In this document: positions 6,770 to 15,382 of the stretch, one piece after another
Layout: the number at the start of each line of letters is the position of its first letter
How positions within the stretch are numbered: position 1 is the stretch's first letter
Assembly (NCBI GenBank): GCA_965248805.1
Contig: CBDFKJ010000004.1
Coordinates: forward strand, 124,001-188,000
Length of the DNA: 64,000 nucleotides
Direction of reading: 5' to 3'
Source of the DNA: CBDFKJ01 sp965248805
GTDB taxonomy: Bacteria > Pseudomonadota > Alphaproteobacteria > UBA6615
Program-made: the position numbers and the translations under genes
Notes under the pieces: generated by a model
The model's input: the letters and a program-made list of their open reading frames with translations, nothing else
The model's database searches: none
Told to the model about the DNA's origin: nothing

Positions 6770-8495
6770 TCCGGTCACGGCCTACGCGCGCGCGGTCACG
6801 CGCAAGCGCAAGCCGATCGCCGCCGGCCCTCATGTCCGGGCGGCCTGCGCGCGCCACCTGCGGGACCGGAAGGAGGGACAGGCGCGCGGGCTGGTCTGGG
6901 ACGTCGGTGCGGCCGACCGGGCGATCCGGTTCTTCCGGGTGGTGCTGCGGCTCAACAGCGGGGAGTACGAGGGCCGGCCGTTCGAGCTCCTGCCCTGGCA
7001 GTGCTTCGTCGTCGGCTCGGTGTTCGGCTGGAAGCGCGGCGACGGCACCAGGCGCTTTCGCCGGGTCTACATCGAGGCCGGCAAGGGCTGCGGCAAGTCG
7101 CCGCTCGCCGGCGGCGTCGGGCTCTTGATGCTGTGCGCCGATGGCGAGATCCGGGCCGAGGTGTACTCGGCGGCCTACAACCAGGCCCAGGCCGAGATCC
7201 TGTTCCGCGATGCGGTGGCGATGGTCGAGCAGTCGCCTGAACTGAGCACCCGGCTGCAGGTCCACGGCGAAAAGCGCAAGACCCGGATCGACTACCTGGC
7301 CACGCGCTCGTGGTTCCAGCCGATCTCGTCGGAGCGCCAGGGGCGGGGCAAGTCGGGGCCGAAGCCGCATTGTGCGCTGCTCGACGAGATCCACGAGCAC
7401 CCGACCAATGCGACGGTCGAGTTCCTCGACGCCGGAGTGAAACACCGCAGGCAGCCGCTGACGTTCATGATCACCAACAGCGGCTCCGACCGCGAAACAG
7501 TCTGTTGGGAGTACCACGACTACGCCTGCAAGATCGCCGCGGGAACGCTCGAAGACGACAGTTTCTTCGGCTACGTGTGTGCGCTCGATGACGGAGACGA
7601 CCCGTTCAAGGACGAAGGCTGCTGGATCAAGGCCAACCCGAGCCTGCCGGGGGTGCCGGGCTACGACTATCTGCGCGATCAGGTGCAGGCGGCGCGCGGC
7701 ATCCCGTCGAAGCAGTACGTGGTCAGGCGCCTCAACTTCTGCGAATGGACGGAATCGGCCGAGGGCTGGCTGCCGCCTGAGATCTGGTTCCCGGCGCAGG
7801 CGGCGCTGGATATCTCGGAGTATGAGGGCTTGCCCTGTTATGGCGGCCTCGACCTCGCGATATCGAGCGATCTGACGGCGCTGGTGCTGGCGTTCGAGAC
7901 CGGGCACCGGAAGTGGGACGTATTCTCGTTCTTCTGGATGCCGGGCGACCGGCTGCTGGAGCTTCAGGACCGCGACAACATGACGCCGCGCTACCAGCAA
8001 TGGCGCGACGAAGGCCATCTGTTCGCGCCGCCGGGCAAGGTGATCGACTACGAGCATGCGGCGCGTCTGATCGTCGATGTCTGTCTTCGCTTCGACGTGA
8101 GGGCCATCGCCTATGACCGGGCCAAGCTGGAACTGCTGGCGGCCGAGCTCGACAAGTCGGGCGCGACGGTGCCGCTGGTCGAGCACGGCCAGGGGTTCTA
8201 CAGGGCGCAGAAGACCGGGCTCTGGATGCCGGGATCGATCGAGGAAACGGAGGCGGCATTGATCGAGCAGCGGCTGCGCATCCACGAGAACCCGGTCATG
8301 AACTGGTGCGTTGCCAGCGCGAACTGCGTCCCGAGCTCGATCGAGCCGACTGACCGTCGCTTTGACACGCGCAAGTCGTCGGGGCGGATCGACGGCGCGG
8401 TGGCGTTGGTGGAAGCCATCGGCGCGGCCTGCCATGCGGATTCGCTGGTGCCGCCGCCGAGCGTCTATCAGACGCGCGGCCTGCGGGTGATCTGA
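6723..8495 (+). CDS. terL: Phage terminase large subunit (ATPase and nuclease)
   Basis: This 590-residue DNA-packaging motor has Walker A EAGKGCGKS at residues 118-126 and Walker B CALLDEIHE at 217-225. The nuclease domain begins at about residue 372 with GGLDLAISSD (Asp 377). Further acidic residues lie at AYDRAK (Asp 465) and GRIDGAVAL (Asp 557), a complete RNase-H-like metal site. The length matches HK97-type terminases. It starts at GTG 6723, with AAAGGG about 7 bases upstream, inside the small-subunit gene. It ends overlapping the portal start by one base. Confidence 0.95.
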   Translation: MPRRNSPRPRSSSSTDPVTAYARAVTRKRKPIAAGPHVRAACARHLRDRKEGQARGLVWDVGAADRAIRFFRVVLRLNSGEYEGRPFELLPWQCFVVGSVFGWKRGDGTRRFRRVYIEAGKGCGKSPLAGGVGLLMLCADGEIRAEVYSAAYNQAQAEILFRDAVAMVEQSPELSTRLQVHGEKRKTRIDYLATRSWFQPISSERQGRGKSGPKPHCALLDEIHEHPTNATVEFLDAGVKHRRQPLTFMITNSGSDRETVCWEYHDYACKIAAGTLEDDSFFGYVCALDDGDDPFKDEGCWIKANPSLPGVPGYDYLRDQVQAARGIPSKQYVVRRLNFCEWTESAEGWLPPEIWFPAQAALDISEYEGLPCYGGLDLAISSDLTALVLAFETGHRKWDVFSFFWMPGDRLLELQDRDNMTPRYQQWRDEGHLFAPPGKVIDYEHAARLIVDVCLRFDVRAIAYDRAKLELLAAELDKSGATVPLVEHGQGFYRAQKTGLWMPGSIEETEAALIEQRLRIHENPVMNWCVASANCVPSSIEPTDRRFDTRKSSGRIDGAVALVEAIGAACHADSLVPPPSVYQTRGLRVI

Positions 8496-9889
8496 TGATG
8501 GGCCGGTTGGCGGACGCGATGGTAGTGCTGTTCGGCGGCGAGGTCCGCGCGCACACGGGGCCGAACGACGAGGCTCGGGCGCACGAGAAGCCGAGCGGCG
8601 AAACCCAGGCGCACGAGAGGCCGAGCGGCGAGGTCCGCGCGCACACGGGGCCGAGCGGCCACCCGCGCGACCCCGTCATCGCCTCGTGGCTGGGCGTCGG
8701 CGCGGCGAGCGCCTCGGGCCAGCCGGTCACCGTGCGGACGGCGCTGCAAGCCTCGGCCGTGTTCGCCTGCGTGCGCAACACGGCGGAGACGATCGCCTCG
8801 CTGCCGTGTCTGCTCAAGCGCGTGACACGCGACGACGCGGGACGCCGGCGCAGCGAGGAAGCGACGGAACACCCGCTGCATGGCGTGCTGCTGCACGCGC
8901 CGAACGGCTGGCAGACCGCCTTCGACTTCTGGGAGATGGTCGTCGAGCACCTGCAACTGCGCGGCAACCACTATTCGCGGATCGTCCGCAACGGCGCCGG
9001 CCGGACAGTAGCGCTGGAGCCGATGCACCCCGACCGGGTGCGACCCTTCTGGACGCGGGACCGGCGGCCGGCCTACGAGCACCAGCCCGAGACCGGCGCG
9101 CGCGAGATCCTGCTCGCCGGCGAGGTGTTCCACGTCCGCGGGCCATTGCAGGGCGACGGCCTGATGGGCATGACGCCGATCGCGATCCACCGCGAGACGA
9201 TCGGCATGGCGCTCGCCAGCCGTGACTACGGTGCCCGGCTCTTTGCCAACGACGCTCGTCCGCGCGGCGTGCTGGAGGTGGACGGAGTTCTGGGCGAGGA
9301 AGCGTTCAATCGCCTCAGGGCGAGCTGGCGGGAGACCTACGCCGGGGAGAACCGGCACGGGGTCGCGATCCTGGAGCAGAATGCAAAGTTCCACAGCATC
9401 GGCATGACGAACGAGGACGCGCAGTACCTGGAAACACGCGGCTACACGGATCTTGAGATCGCGCGGCTGTACCGGGTGCCGCCGTACAAGATCGGCATTC
9501 TTGAAAAATCGACGCTCAACAATGTCGAGCAGCAGAACCGGGCCTGGGTCACCGATACCCTGGTGCCGCTCGCACGCCGCATCGAGGACGCGATCAAGCG
9601 CGATCTGATGACGCCGCAGGGGCGGCTCCAATTCGCCGCGATGCTGGACTTCGGCGAACTGTTGCGCGGCGACGTGAAGGTGCAATCCGAGGCCCACGCC
9701 AAGGGTATTCAGTGGGGCTGGTACTCGCCCAACGATGTGCGCGAGCGCATCGGCGAGAACCCGATCGGTCCGGAAGGTGACGTCTATGTCAGCCCGGTCA
9801 ACATGCAGCCGATGGCGGCGTTGATGGACGCAGGCACCGAGCCGCCGGAGCCCGAGCCCGAACCGGAGGACGACGAAGATGAGGAATGA
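8495..9889 (+). CDS. Phage portal protein (HK97 family)
   Basis: This 464-residue protein forms the dodecameric DNA-entry ring of the capsid. Family features are visible: ASAVFACVRNTAETIASLP near residue 85, PLHGVLLHAPN, and the helix-rich SIGMTNEDAQYLETR with RLYRVPP near 305-330. The N-terminal ~40 residues of the normal family are replaced by four copies of a ten-residue repeat (GEVRAHTGPS type). The C-terminus is acidic (EPEPEPEDDEDEE). Its end overlaps the protease gene by 11 bases. Ribosome recognition may depend on coupling to the terminase stop. Confidence 0.93.
   Translation: MMGRLADAMVVLFGGEVRAHTGPNDEARAHEKPSGETQAHERPSGEVRAHTGPSGHPRDPVIASWLGVGAASASGQPVTVRTALQASAVFACVRNTAETIASLPCLLKRVTRDDAGRRRSEEATEHPLHGVLLHAPNGWQTAFDFWEMVVEHLQLRGNHYSRIVRNGAGRTVALEPMHPDRVRPFWTRDRRPAYEHQPETGAREILLAGEVFHVRGPLQGDGLMGMTPIAIHRETIGMALASRDYGARLFANDARPRGVLEVDGVLGEEAFNRLRASWRETYAGENRHGVAILEQNAKFHSIGMTNEDAQYLETRGYTDLEIARLYRVPPYKIGILEKSTLNNVEQQNRAWVTDTLVPLARRIEDAIKRDLMTPQGRLQFAAMLDFGELLRGDVKVQSEAHAKGIQWGWYSPNDVRERIGENPIGPEGDVYVSPVNMQPMAALMDAGTEPPEPEPEPEDDEDEE
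8540..8659 (+). repeat. Four tandem 30-bp repeats inside the portal gene
   Basis: Units run 8540-8569, 8570-8599, 8600-8629 and 8630-8659. Each encodes ten residues around the pattern GE-RAH--PSG. Copies 1 and 4 differ at only two bases, while copies 2 and 3 are more alike to each other. Because the unit is a multiple of three, copy number can change without breaking the frame. Confidence 0.9.
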
Positions 9890-10457
9890 CCGCGAGCGCC
9901 GCGCACTGCATGGCGCCGAGCTGCGCGCCGAGCCCTCCGAGGGCGCGCAGCCGGTGATCATCGGTCACGCGGCGGTGTTCGACAGCCTGAGCGAAGATCT
10001 GGGTGGCTTCCGTGAACGGATCGCGCCCGGCGCCTTCGCCGCCACCATCGCCGAGGACGATATCCGCGCGCTGTTCAACCACAGTTCCGACCAGGTGCTG
10101 GGCCGCAACCGCGCCGGCACGCTTCGTCTCGCCGAGGACGACACCGGCCTGTCGGTTCGTATCGAGCCGCCCGACACGAACGCCGCGCGAGATGTGGTGA
10201 CTCTGATCGGGCGCGGCGATGTCAGCGGCATGTCGATCAGTTTTCGGACGCTCACCGACGAATGGAACATCGAGGACGGCGAGCCGGTGCGCACGCTCCG
10301 GGCCGTTCGCCTTTTTGACGTCTCGCCGGTGACATTCCCGGCCTACGCGCAAACCGATGTCGCGGTGCGCTCGCTCGAAGCCTTCCGCGAGACCCTCAAG
10401 CCGCCTGTGCCATGGCGGCGCAATCTCGCCCGCCGGCGTCTCCACCTTCTGACCTAG
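9879..10457 (+). CDS. HK97-type prohead protease
   Basis: This 192-residue serine protease matures the capsid. The catalytic His is in FNHS (His 68) and the Ser in GMSISF (Ser 119), with the typical VIIGHAAVFD opening and LFDVSPVTFPAY strand. It cleaves the scaffold (delta) domain from the capsid protein encoded next. The start at 9879 overlaps the portal end by 11 bases. Length and motif order are normal. Confidence 0.93.
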   Translation: MRNDRERRALHGAELRAEPSEGAQPVIIGHAAVFDSLSEDLGGFRERIAPGAFAATIAEDDIRALFNHSSDQVLGRNRAGTLRLAEDDTGLSVRIEPPDTNAARDVVTLIGRGDVSGMSISFRTLTDEWNIEDGEPVRTLRAVRLFDVSPVTFPAYAQTDVAVRSLEAFRETLKPPVPWRRNLARRRLHLLT

Positions 10458-10482
10458 GACACTCGACAAACCAGAAAATCGC

Positions 10483-10509
10483 GGCCGGCACATCGCCGGC
10501 CTTCTTGTT
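10483..10509 (+). terminator. Hairpin with T-rich tail between protease and capsid genes
   Basis: A perfect 7-bp stem GGCCGGC/GCCGGCC (10483-10489 and 10495-10501) with a five-base loop is followed by TTCTTGTT. It sits in the 116-base gap before the major capsid gene. It could end early transcription partially, or protect a capsid transcript that starts downstream. Confidence 0.5.
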
Positions 10510-10573
10510 GGCGACCACCGCACCGGGTGCCGGTGGCGCGATCCTTCCTGTACCCGAAACACGGAGCTGACCC

Positions 10574-11809
10574 ATGAAACTCAACGAACTCTTGGAGAAG
10601 CGGGCCAAGGTGGTCGCCGACGCCCGAGCCATCCTCGACGCGGCCCAGGCGGAGAGCCACGATCTCTTGGACGAGGAGTCCGCCAGGTACGACGCCCTGA
10701 TGGCGGAGGCCGGCAAGCTCGCCGACAAGATCAAGCGCGAGCAGCAGTTGCTGGAGCAGGAACGCGCCATCGCCGCCCAGGACGCTCCGGAGAACCGGGG
10801 TGCCGGCAACGCTGGCGGCGAGACCCGCGACCGGCCGACGCTGGCCCTTGACGGCTTCCGGTCATGGCTTCGCGGCGGCGCCGGCGGCGCCGTGCGGGCG
10901 GACCCCGACGGCTTTCAGGAGTTCCGCGACCTGTCCGCCGGTGTCGATACCGAAGGCGGGTTCCTGGTCACGCCCGAGCGCTTCGTCACCTCGCTGATCA
11001 AAAAAATCGACGACATGGTCTACATCCGCGGGTGGGCCACGGTGCAGATGGTTGCGGGAGCGTCGAGCCTCGGGGCGCCGTCGCTCGACGCCGATCCGGA
11101 CGATGCGGATTGGACGACCGAGTTCGGGACCGGCCGGGAAGACGACGCGATGAAGTTCGGCAAGCGCGAGCTGCATCCGCACCCGCTGGCCAAGCGGATC
11201 AAGATCTCCAACGACCTGATGCGCCGCTCGGTCCTGCCGGCGGAGAGCATTGTCCGCGACCGCCTAGCCTATAAGTTCGCGATCACACAAGAGAAGGCGT
11301 TCCTGCTCGGACATGGCGCCAACCAGCCGCTCGGCGTGTTCGTGGCGTCCGATGACGGCATCAGCACCAGGCGCGACGTGAGCGCGGATAACGATGCCGC
11401 GGCGGTCACCTTCGACGGTCTGCAGAACGCCAAGTTCGCTCTGAAGGCCGGGCACCGCCGCAACGCGCGCTGGATGTTCCACCGCGACGGGATCAAGCAG
11501 CTCAGCAAGATCAAGGACGCAGACGGGCGCTATATCTGGCAGGAGTCGCACCGGGTCGGTGAGCCGGACCGTCTGCTGGGGCTGCCGTACTTCGAATCGG
11601 AGTTCGTGCCCAACACGTTCACGACCGGGACCTATGTCGGGATCCTGGGCGACTTCTCCTACTACTGGATCGCCGACGACATCCAGCTGCAGATGCAGCG
11701 CCTCGCCGAGCTGTACGCCGAGACCAATCAGATCGGGATCATCGCGCGAGCGGCCACCGACGCCATGCCGGTGCTCGAAGAAGCCTTCGTGCGCGTCCAG
11801 CTGGGCTGA
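10574..11809 (+). CDS. Phage major capsid protein (HK97 fold)
   Basis: This 411-residue capsid protein has an N-terminal coiled-coil delta/scaffold region (about residues 1-75, rich in Lys/Glu/Ala/Leu). Mature-domain signatures follow: DTEGGFLVTPE near 125, KRIKISNDLMRRS, and GLPYFESEFVP near 335. The start at 10574 has GGAGCTGACCC upstream. In an intact phage, head-tail connector and tail genes would follow. Here the plus-strand genes stop and a minus-strand recombinase fragment begins 58 bases later. Confidence 0.95.
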   Translation: MKLNELLEKRAKVVADARAILDAAQAESHDLLDEESARYDALMAEAGKLADKIKREQQLLEQERAIAAQDAPENRGAGNAGGETRDRPTLALDGFRSWLRGGAGGAVRADPDGFQEFRDLSAGVDTEGGFLVTPERFVTSLIKKIDDMVYIRGWATVQMVAGASSLGAPSLDADPDDADWTTEFGTGREDDAMKFGKRELHPHPLAKRIKISNDLMRRSVLPAESIVRDRLAYKFAITQEKAFLLGHGANQPLGVFVASDDGISTRRDVSADNDAAAVTFDGLQNAKFALKAGHRRNARWMFHRDGIKQLSKIKDADGRYIWQESHRVGEPDRLLGLPYFESEFVPNTFTTGTYVGILGDFSYYWIADDIQLQMQRLAELYAETNQIGIIARAATDAMPVLEEAFVRVQLG

Positions 11810-11866
11810 GCATTGCAGCCGGCACGATCATCACGTCGGGCATGGACGCCCACATATGCGTCAGGC

Positions 11867-12334
11867 TCACCGTATTATTTTTTTGTCGCGCTTCGTCTGT
11901 GCGTAGGAACCGAAACGGGCGACTCCCCAACACGGCTCAGCGAAGTCGGCGCGCAAAACACCTACCCTTGCTGCGGCAGGAGGCAGCTCAGATGTCCAGA
12001 CGTCGTGCCACTCGCCGTCCATGCCGCACCAGAACGGACCGATCTGTCCGGTATATTTTCCTGTGCGCTCGGCGATCAGCCGGAATCCGTCGATCGAGGT
12101 CTGGACCGACATGACCTCGCGGCGCGCTTGGCTGTCCCAACGCTTGACCGCGTAGATCTGGCGGGCGAGTGGATCGAGCCCCGTTCGCTGCGCCTGATAG
12201 GGGAAGAGCTTCAACTCGTCGTCGGTTGCCCCCTTGCAGATCGTCCGCTTGATCAGATCGACTTGGTCGACTGGATATTCGGCGGCCGCCCTGGGCTTCG
12301 TTGTGGCGGCTGCGGTACCTCTGGCGTTAGCCAT
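11867..12334 (-). pseudogene. bet: Truncated Bet-type single-strand annealing recombinase
   Basis: This 155-residue fragment matches the N-terminal and central part of phage recombination protein Bet/RecT: TDDELKLFPYQAQRTGLDP, MSVQTSIDGFRLIAERTGKY and CWGVARF segments in the right order. Bet proteins are usually well over 200 residues. Here the family sequence stops after GSYAQTK and runs into seven unrelated residues and a stop. The 3' part was therefore lost, probably in the same deletion that removed the phage tail genes. It is coupled to the exonuclease gene (8-base overlap). Residual annealing activity cannot be judged. Confidence 0.8.
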
Positions 12335-13139
12335 CTTTCAACTCTCCTATCCTGAGCGCGCCGTTGCGCGCCTTCTTGACCTCGATCCCGTGTCCGTAGG
12401 CACGCGCCGCGTCGTCGGGCACCAGCGCCTTGAGCTTCTTTTCTGCGTCTCGGAACGCCTTCGCGGCATCGCGGTGCTCGATCCAATCTGGCGCAAAGGA
12501 TCCCCATTCGTTGCTCGTAGACATATCCACTTCGCGAGCCGCCGCCGGTCGGGGAGGCTCGACCGGCGGCGGCATAACTGGCGGTGTGAGGGACGTAACG
12601 TACCGCCAGAAATCGTCAGCACGCTGCAGCAGTTCGGAGACGTAGTCGCTATGCAGCCGCACTTCCTCGACCACTGGCGCGCGCGCGCCCTCGATGATCG
12701 ACAACACGGCAATCTCGGCGCCGGTGACGTACATCTGCCAATGGATCTGTGGCATGTAGCGGGCGACGATGGTCTCCAGCGTTTCAAACCCGCCAACATG
12801 CTTGCACTCGATGACCGCCGGCCCATCGGGGTGCTGGGCGTCCATGCCGTCGAGCGTCGCGGCGGCCCAATCGCGCTCGCCCGACACGATGACATCGCCG
12901 CGCATGGTGACTGCGCGGCCCGTCTTCCGCTCGTACCAGTTTAGATTGAGCGTTTCCGTCACGGTGCCGAGCTGCACCGGCCAGACGCCGGACAGGTCGG
13001 GTGGCTCATACGACGGATCGCCAATCAGCTCGCGCCACAGATCATAGACCGCTTCATCGTCTCCGCGCATCAGTACGCTGACGCGGCTCGCGGTCAGCTT
13101 GCCCTCGCGGGCGCTGAGTTGCTCGGGGGTCAGAGTCAT
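12327..13139 (-). CDS. YqaJ-family phage exonuclease
   Basis: This 270-residue nuclease of the YqaJ/lambda-exonuclease type has an opening REGKLTASRVSVLM, ATLDGMD (Asp 97) and IECK (Glu 111, Lys 113), forming the D...ExK metal site. It would resect double-stranded DNA ends so that Bet can anneal strands, and it lies directly upstream of bet in one operon. The ATG at 13139 is chosen because it overlaps the stop of a 36-residue membrane peptide gene. The exonuclease itself looks complete, though its partner is truncated. Confidence 0.88.
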   Translation of the reverse strand: MTLTPEQLSAREGKLTASRVSVLMRGDDEAVYDLWRELIGDPSYEPPDLSGVWPVQLGTVTETLNLNWYERKTGRAVTMRGDVIVSGERDWAAATLDGMDAQHPDGPAVIECKHVGGFETLETIVARYMPQIHWQMYVTGAEIAVLSIIEGARAPVVEEVRLHSDYVSELLQRADDFWRYVTSLTPPVMPPPVEPPRPAAAREVDMSTSNEWGSFAPDWIEHRDAAKAFRDAEKKLKALVPDDAARAYGHGIEVKKARNGALRIGELKDG

Positions 13140-13246
13140 GGTGTGACGACCCCCAACGCTACTGCCAACAGGATCACCAAAGCCGGCGGCACGAAGATCC
13201 AGGCGAAGGCGCCCAGTAACTCGGTGATGAGCCGTAGGACGCTCAT
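13136..13246 (-). CDS. 36-residue single-pass membrane peptide, coupled to exonuclease
   Basis: The frame reads MSVLRLITELLGAFAWIFV and then a hydrophobic stretch ending VVTP, giving one membrane helix over about residues 10-34. Its ATG overlaps the stop of the upstream gene (ATGA at 13243-13246). Its TGA overlaps the ATG of the exonuclease in the same way (13136-13139). Such end-to-end coupling makes a chance frame unlikely. No family is recognised. A role at the membrane in phage recombination or exclusion is speculative. Confidence 0.6.
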   Translation of the reverse strand: MSVLRLITELLGAFAWIFVPPALVILLAVALGVVTP

Positions 13247-13569
13247 TCGCCGGTCGCCTTCGCGATGGCGGCGCGGGCAAGGTCGCATAGCGTCTTCGTC
13301 GTCGCTTCATCGGCGCCGGTAAGTTGCAGCCACCGCAGCCGCTTGGTTTCATCCCATGGGTCGCCGCTGTGAAAGAGGATCAGTGCCTCGGCAACGTCGC
13401 GTAGGTTCGGCGCGGAGGCGATCAGGCAGGCGTTGGCTTCGACGGTGGTTTTCTCCGAGACATAGCCACACAGTGCGACGAGAGGCGTGTCGCCACTGGC
13501 ACTGATGAAGTGCGGCTGCCCCCAGTCACTTCGGGTTACGCACCAAGGCCCCGGCGTGTGCGCAGCCAT
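13243..13569 (-). CDS. Phage hypothetical protein (HTPGPW type)
   Basis: This 108-residue protein begins MAAHTPGPWCV and contains EANACLIASAPNL. That pair of motifs is often seen in small phage-encoded proteins near recombination genes, and its function is unknown. The ATG at 13569 has GAGG eight bases upstream and is preferred over a start 21 bases earlier. It overlaps the preceding gene by 34 bases and the next by four, so it belongs to the same operon as the exonuclease and bet. Confidence 0.6.
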   Translation of the reverse strand: MAAHTPGPWCVTRSDWGQPHFISASGDTPLVALCGYVSEKTTVEANACLIASAPNLRDVAEALILFHSGDPWDETKRLRWLQLTGADEATTKTLCDLARAAIAKATGE

Positions 13570-13877
13570 CGCGCCGCCTCTTTCGAGCACGAGAACGCCT
13601 CGCCCATCGCTAGCGCGTATTCCGCCTCACGCTGGCGCTCGAACCACTCTCGCCGCAGCATTACCTCGTCGTCGACGACCACCGCGTCCCAATCGGGGCT
13701 GACGCCCAGCAGGCGCTCGCCCGGCTTGAGCCACGACCACTGGTGTAGCTGGGCTAGCGCTTCGCCCGCCGATGCGGCCCAGAACGGCGTGACCTCAAGG
13801 TCGCCGCCGAGGTTGATCCAGTCGACGTAGAAGCGCTTCGGAAGACGGTCGATGTCGTGATCGAAGGTGGTGAGCAT
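13536..13877 (-). CDS. Phage hypothetical protein at the prophage edge
   Basis: This 113-residue reading begins MLTTFDHDIDRLPKRF and is rich in Trp, Asp and Glu. It is fused in frame to the first ~60 codons of a thiolase gene lying upstream. I place its start at ATG 13877, with GGAAG just ahead. It may itself have lost its own N-terminus in the joining event, and expression could now come from the thiolase promoter. No domain is recognised. Confidence 0.45.
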   Translation of the reverse strand: MLTTFDHDIDRLPKRFYVDWINLGGDLEVTPFWAASAGEALAQLHQWSWLKPGERLLGVSPDWDAVVVDDEVMLRREWFERQREAEYALAMGEAFSCSKEAARWLRTRRGLGA

Positions 13878-14060
13878 GGCTTCCGGAAAAGCGCAGCCGA
13901 GTATCAGGTCCTCGATGTCGTCGGGGTTCACGTTTGTTTTCTGAACCAGACCCTTGACGACCTGGGCCGCCAGCTCGTCAGGCCGCACCTTGACAAGGCC
14001 ACCCTTGCCCGCCGGGGTGAAGGGAGACCGCAGATATCCCGCAATGACGACGCTCTTCAT
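13878..14060 (-). pseudogene. Thiolase (acetyl-CoA acyltransferase) N-terminal stump
   Basis: About 61 codons reading MKSVVIAGYLRSPF, then RPDELAAQVVKG and DDIEDLILGCAFPE, match the start of thiolases that act in fatty-acid beta-oxidation. Immediately after CAFPE the sequence changes to phage-like protein, so the catalytic Cys and His regions are absent. The ATG at 14060 has AGGTGA ahead and follows the acyl-CoA ligase stop by six bases. The two were therefore one operon before the prophage or deletion removed the remainder. Confidence 0.8.
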
Positions 14061-15382
14061 ATTCACCTACTGCGATTCGGCCGTGCCGGCTGCCGGTGGG
14101 TCCGCTCGTGGGTTTGCATCCTTGCACTCTGCAACCAGGTCCTCCTTCGATATCTTGCCGGCCGCGATCTTGGGTAGATCGGCGCGAAACTCGACGCTGC
14201 GGGGGATTTCGAAGGGCGCCAGTTTGTCCCGCAGGAAGGCTCGCAGTTCGGAGGACGTCAGGGTTTGGCCGGGCCGCAGTTTAACGACACACTTCACGAC
14301 CTCGCCGCGGTGTGAATCGGGGATGCCGCAAACGGCAACCTCCTCCACCGCGGGATGCAGGTAAATCGCCTCCTCGACCATGCCGGGGTAAACGTTGAAG
14401 CCACCGGTCAGAATGATCTCCTTGATCCGGTCGACGATGTATAGATAGCCGTCGGCATCCAGGTAGCCGATGTCGCCCGTGTGCAAACGCCGCGGAAAGT
14501 GTCGACGTTTTCCTGGGCCCGGTTGGCATAGCCCACCATGACTTGCGGCCCCGAGACGCAGATTTCGCCCTGCTCGCCCGTCGGCTGCGGGACATCCGGC
14601 TTGTCGACACGGACGATCTCGATAATCGTGCCCGGCAGGGGCACGCCGACCGAACCCGCTTTGTTTCGCCCGCCGCCGGGGTTGACGGTGCAAACCGGGC
14701 TTGCCTCGCTAAGCCCATATCCCTCGACCACGGAACACCCGGTGAGTTTCTCGAATTTTTGCTGGACGGGCAGAGGAAGAGGGGCGCCGCCCGAGATGCA
14801 GTTTTGAGTTTGGATAGATCATAGCTGGCAAGGTCCCGGGCGGCGTTGATGGCCGATATCATCGTCGGGACAGCAAAGAGGAAGGTCGGCTGCTCGCGGT
14901 CGATCGTCTTCAACACCTCGGAAACCTTGAAATGGGGCGTGAGCACGAGTTCTGCGCCAATTGCGATCCCGAGGTTCATGACGGCAGACATGCCGAAGGC
15001 ATGAAACAAGGGGATCACACCCAGAATTTTCTCCTCGCCGGGTCGGGCCCCCTGGCTCCAGAGCGCCAGCTGCATGGCATTGGCATAGAGGTTGGCGTGG
15101 GTCAGGCGCGCACCCTTGGTCAGCCCGGTTGTCCCACCAGTGTACTGCAGCACGGCGACATCTTGAACGGAGTCGATGTCGATCGGATCGAACGGCGGGC
15201 CGGTTTCGGTCAGCCGCTCATACGAAACGTGCCGGTCGTCCTTGGGGATCGTCGCGATATCGCGGCGTTTCAAAAGCGGAAACAGGGCTTTCTCACCGAA
15301 CGGCAGAACGCCCGCCATGGAGCAGACGACGATCCGTTCGAGGCGATTGTCCTGGTCCAGCAGCGGCGCGACTTTTCCATAG

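Noticed and set aside
6678..8435. Long minus-strand frame of 585 codons opposite the large terminase
   Set aside because: It mirrors terL codon structure in GC-rich DNA, has no domain, and terL is complete with all motifs.
8468..9961. Minus-strand frame of 497 codons opposite the portal gene
   Set aside because: Arg/His/Val-rich shadow of the portal and protease genes, with no recognisable protein features.
11815..11885. Terminator behind the capsid gene
   Set aside because: A GACGC/GCGTC stem exists, but the T-run lies about 14 bases beyond it and is probably part of the deletion joint.
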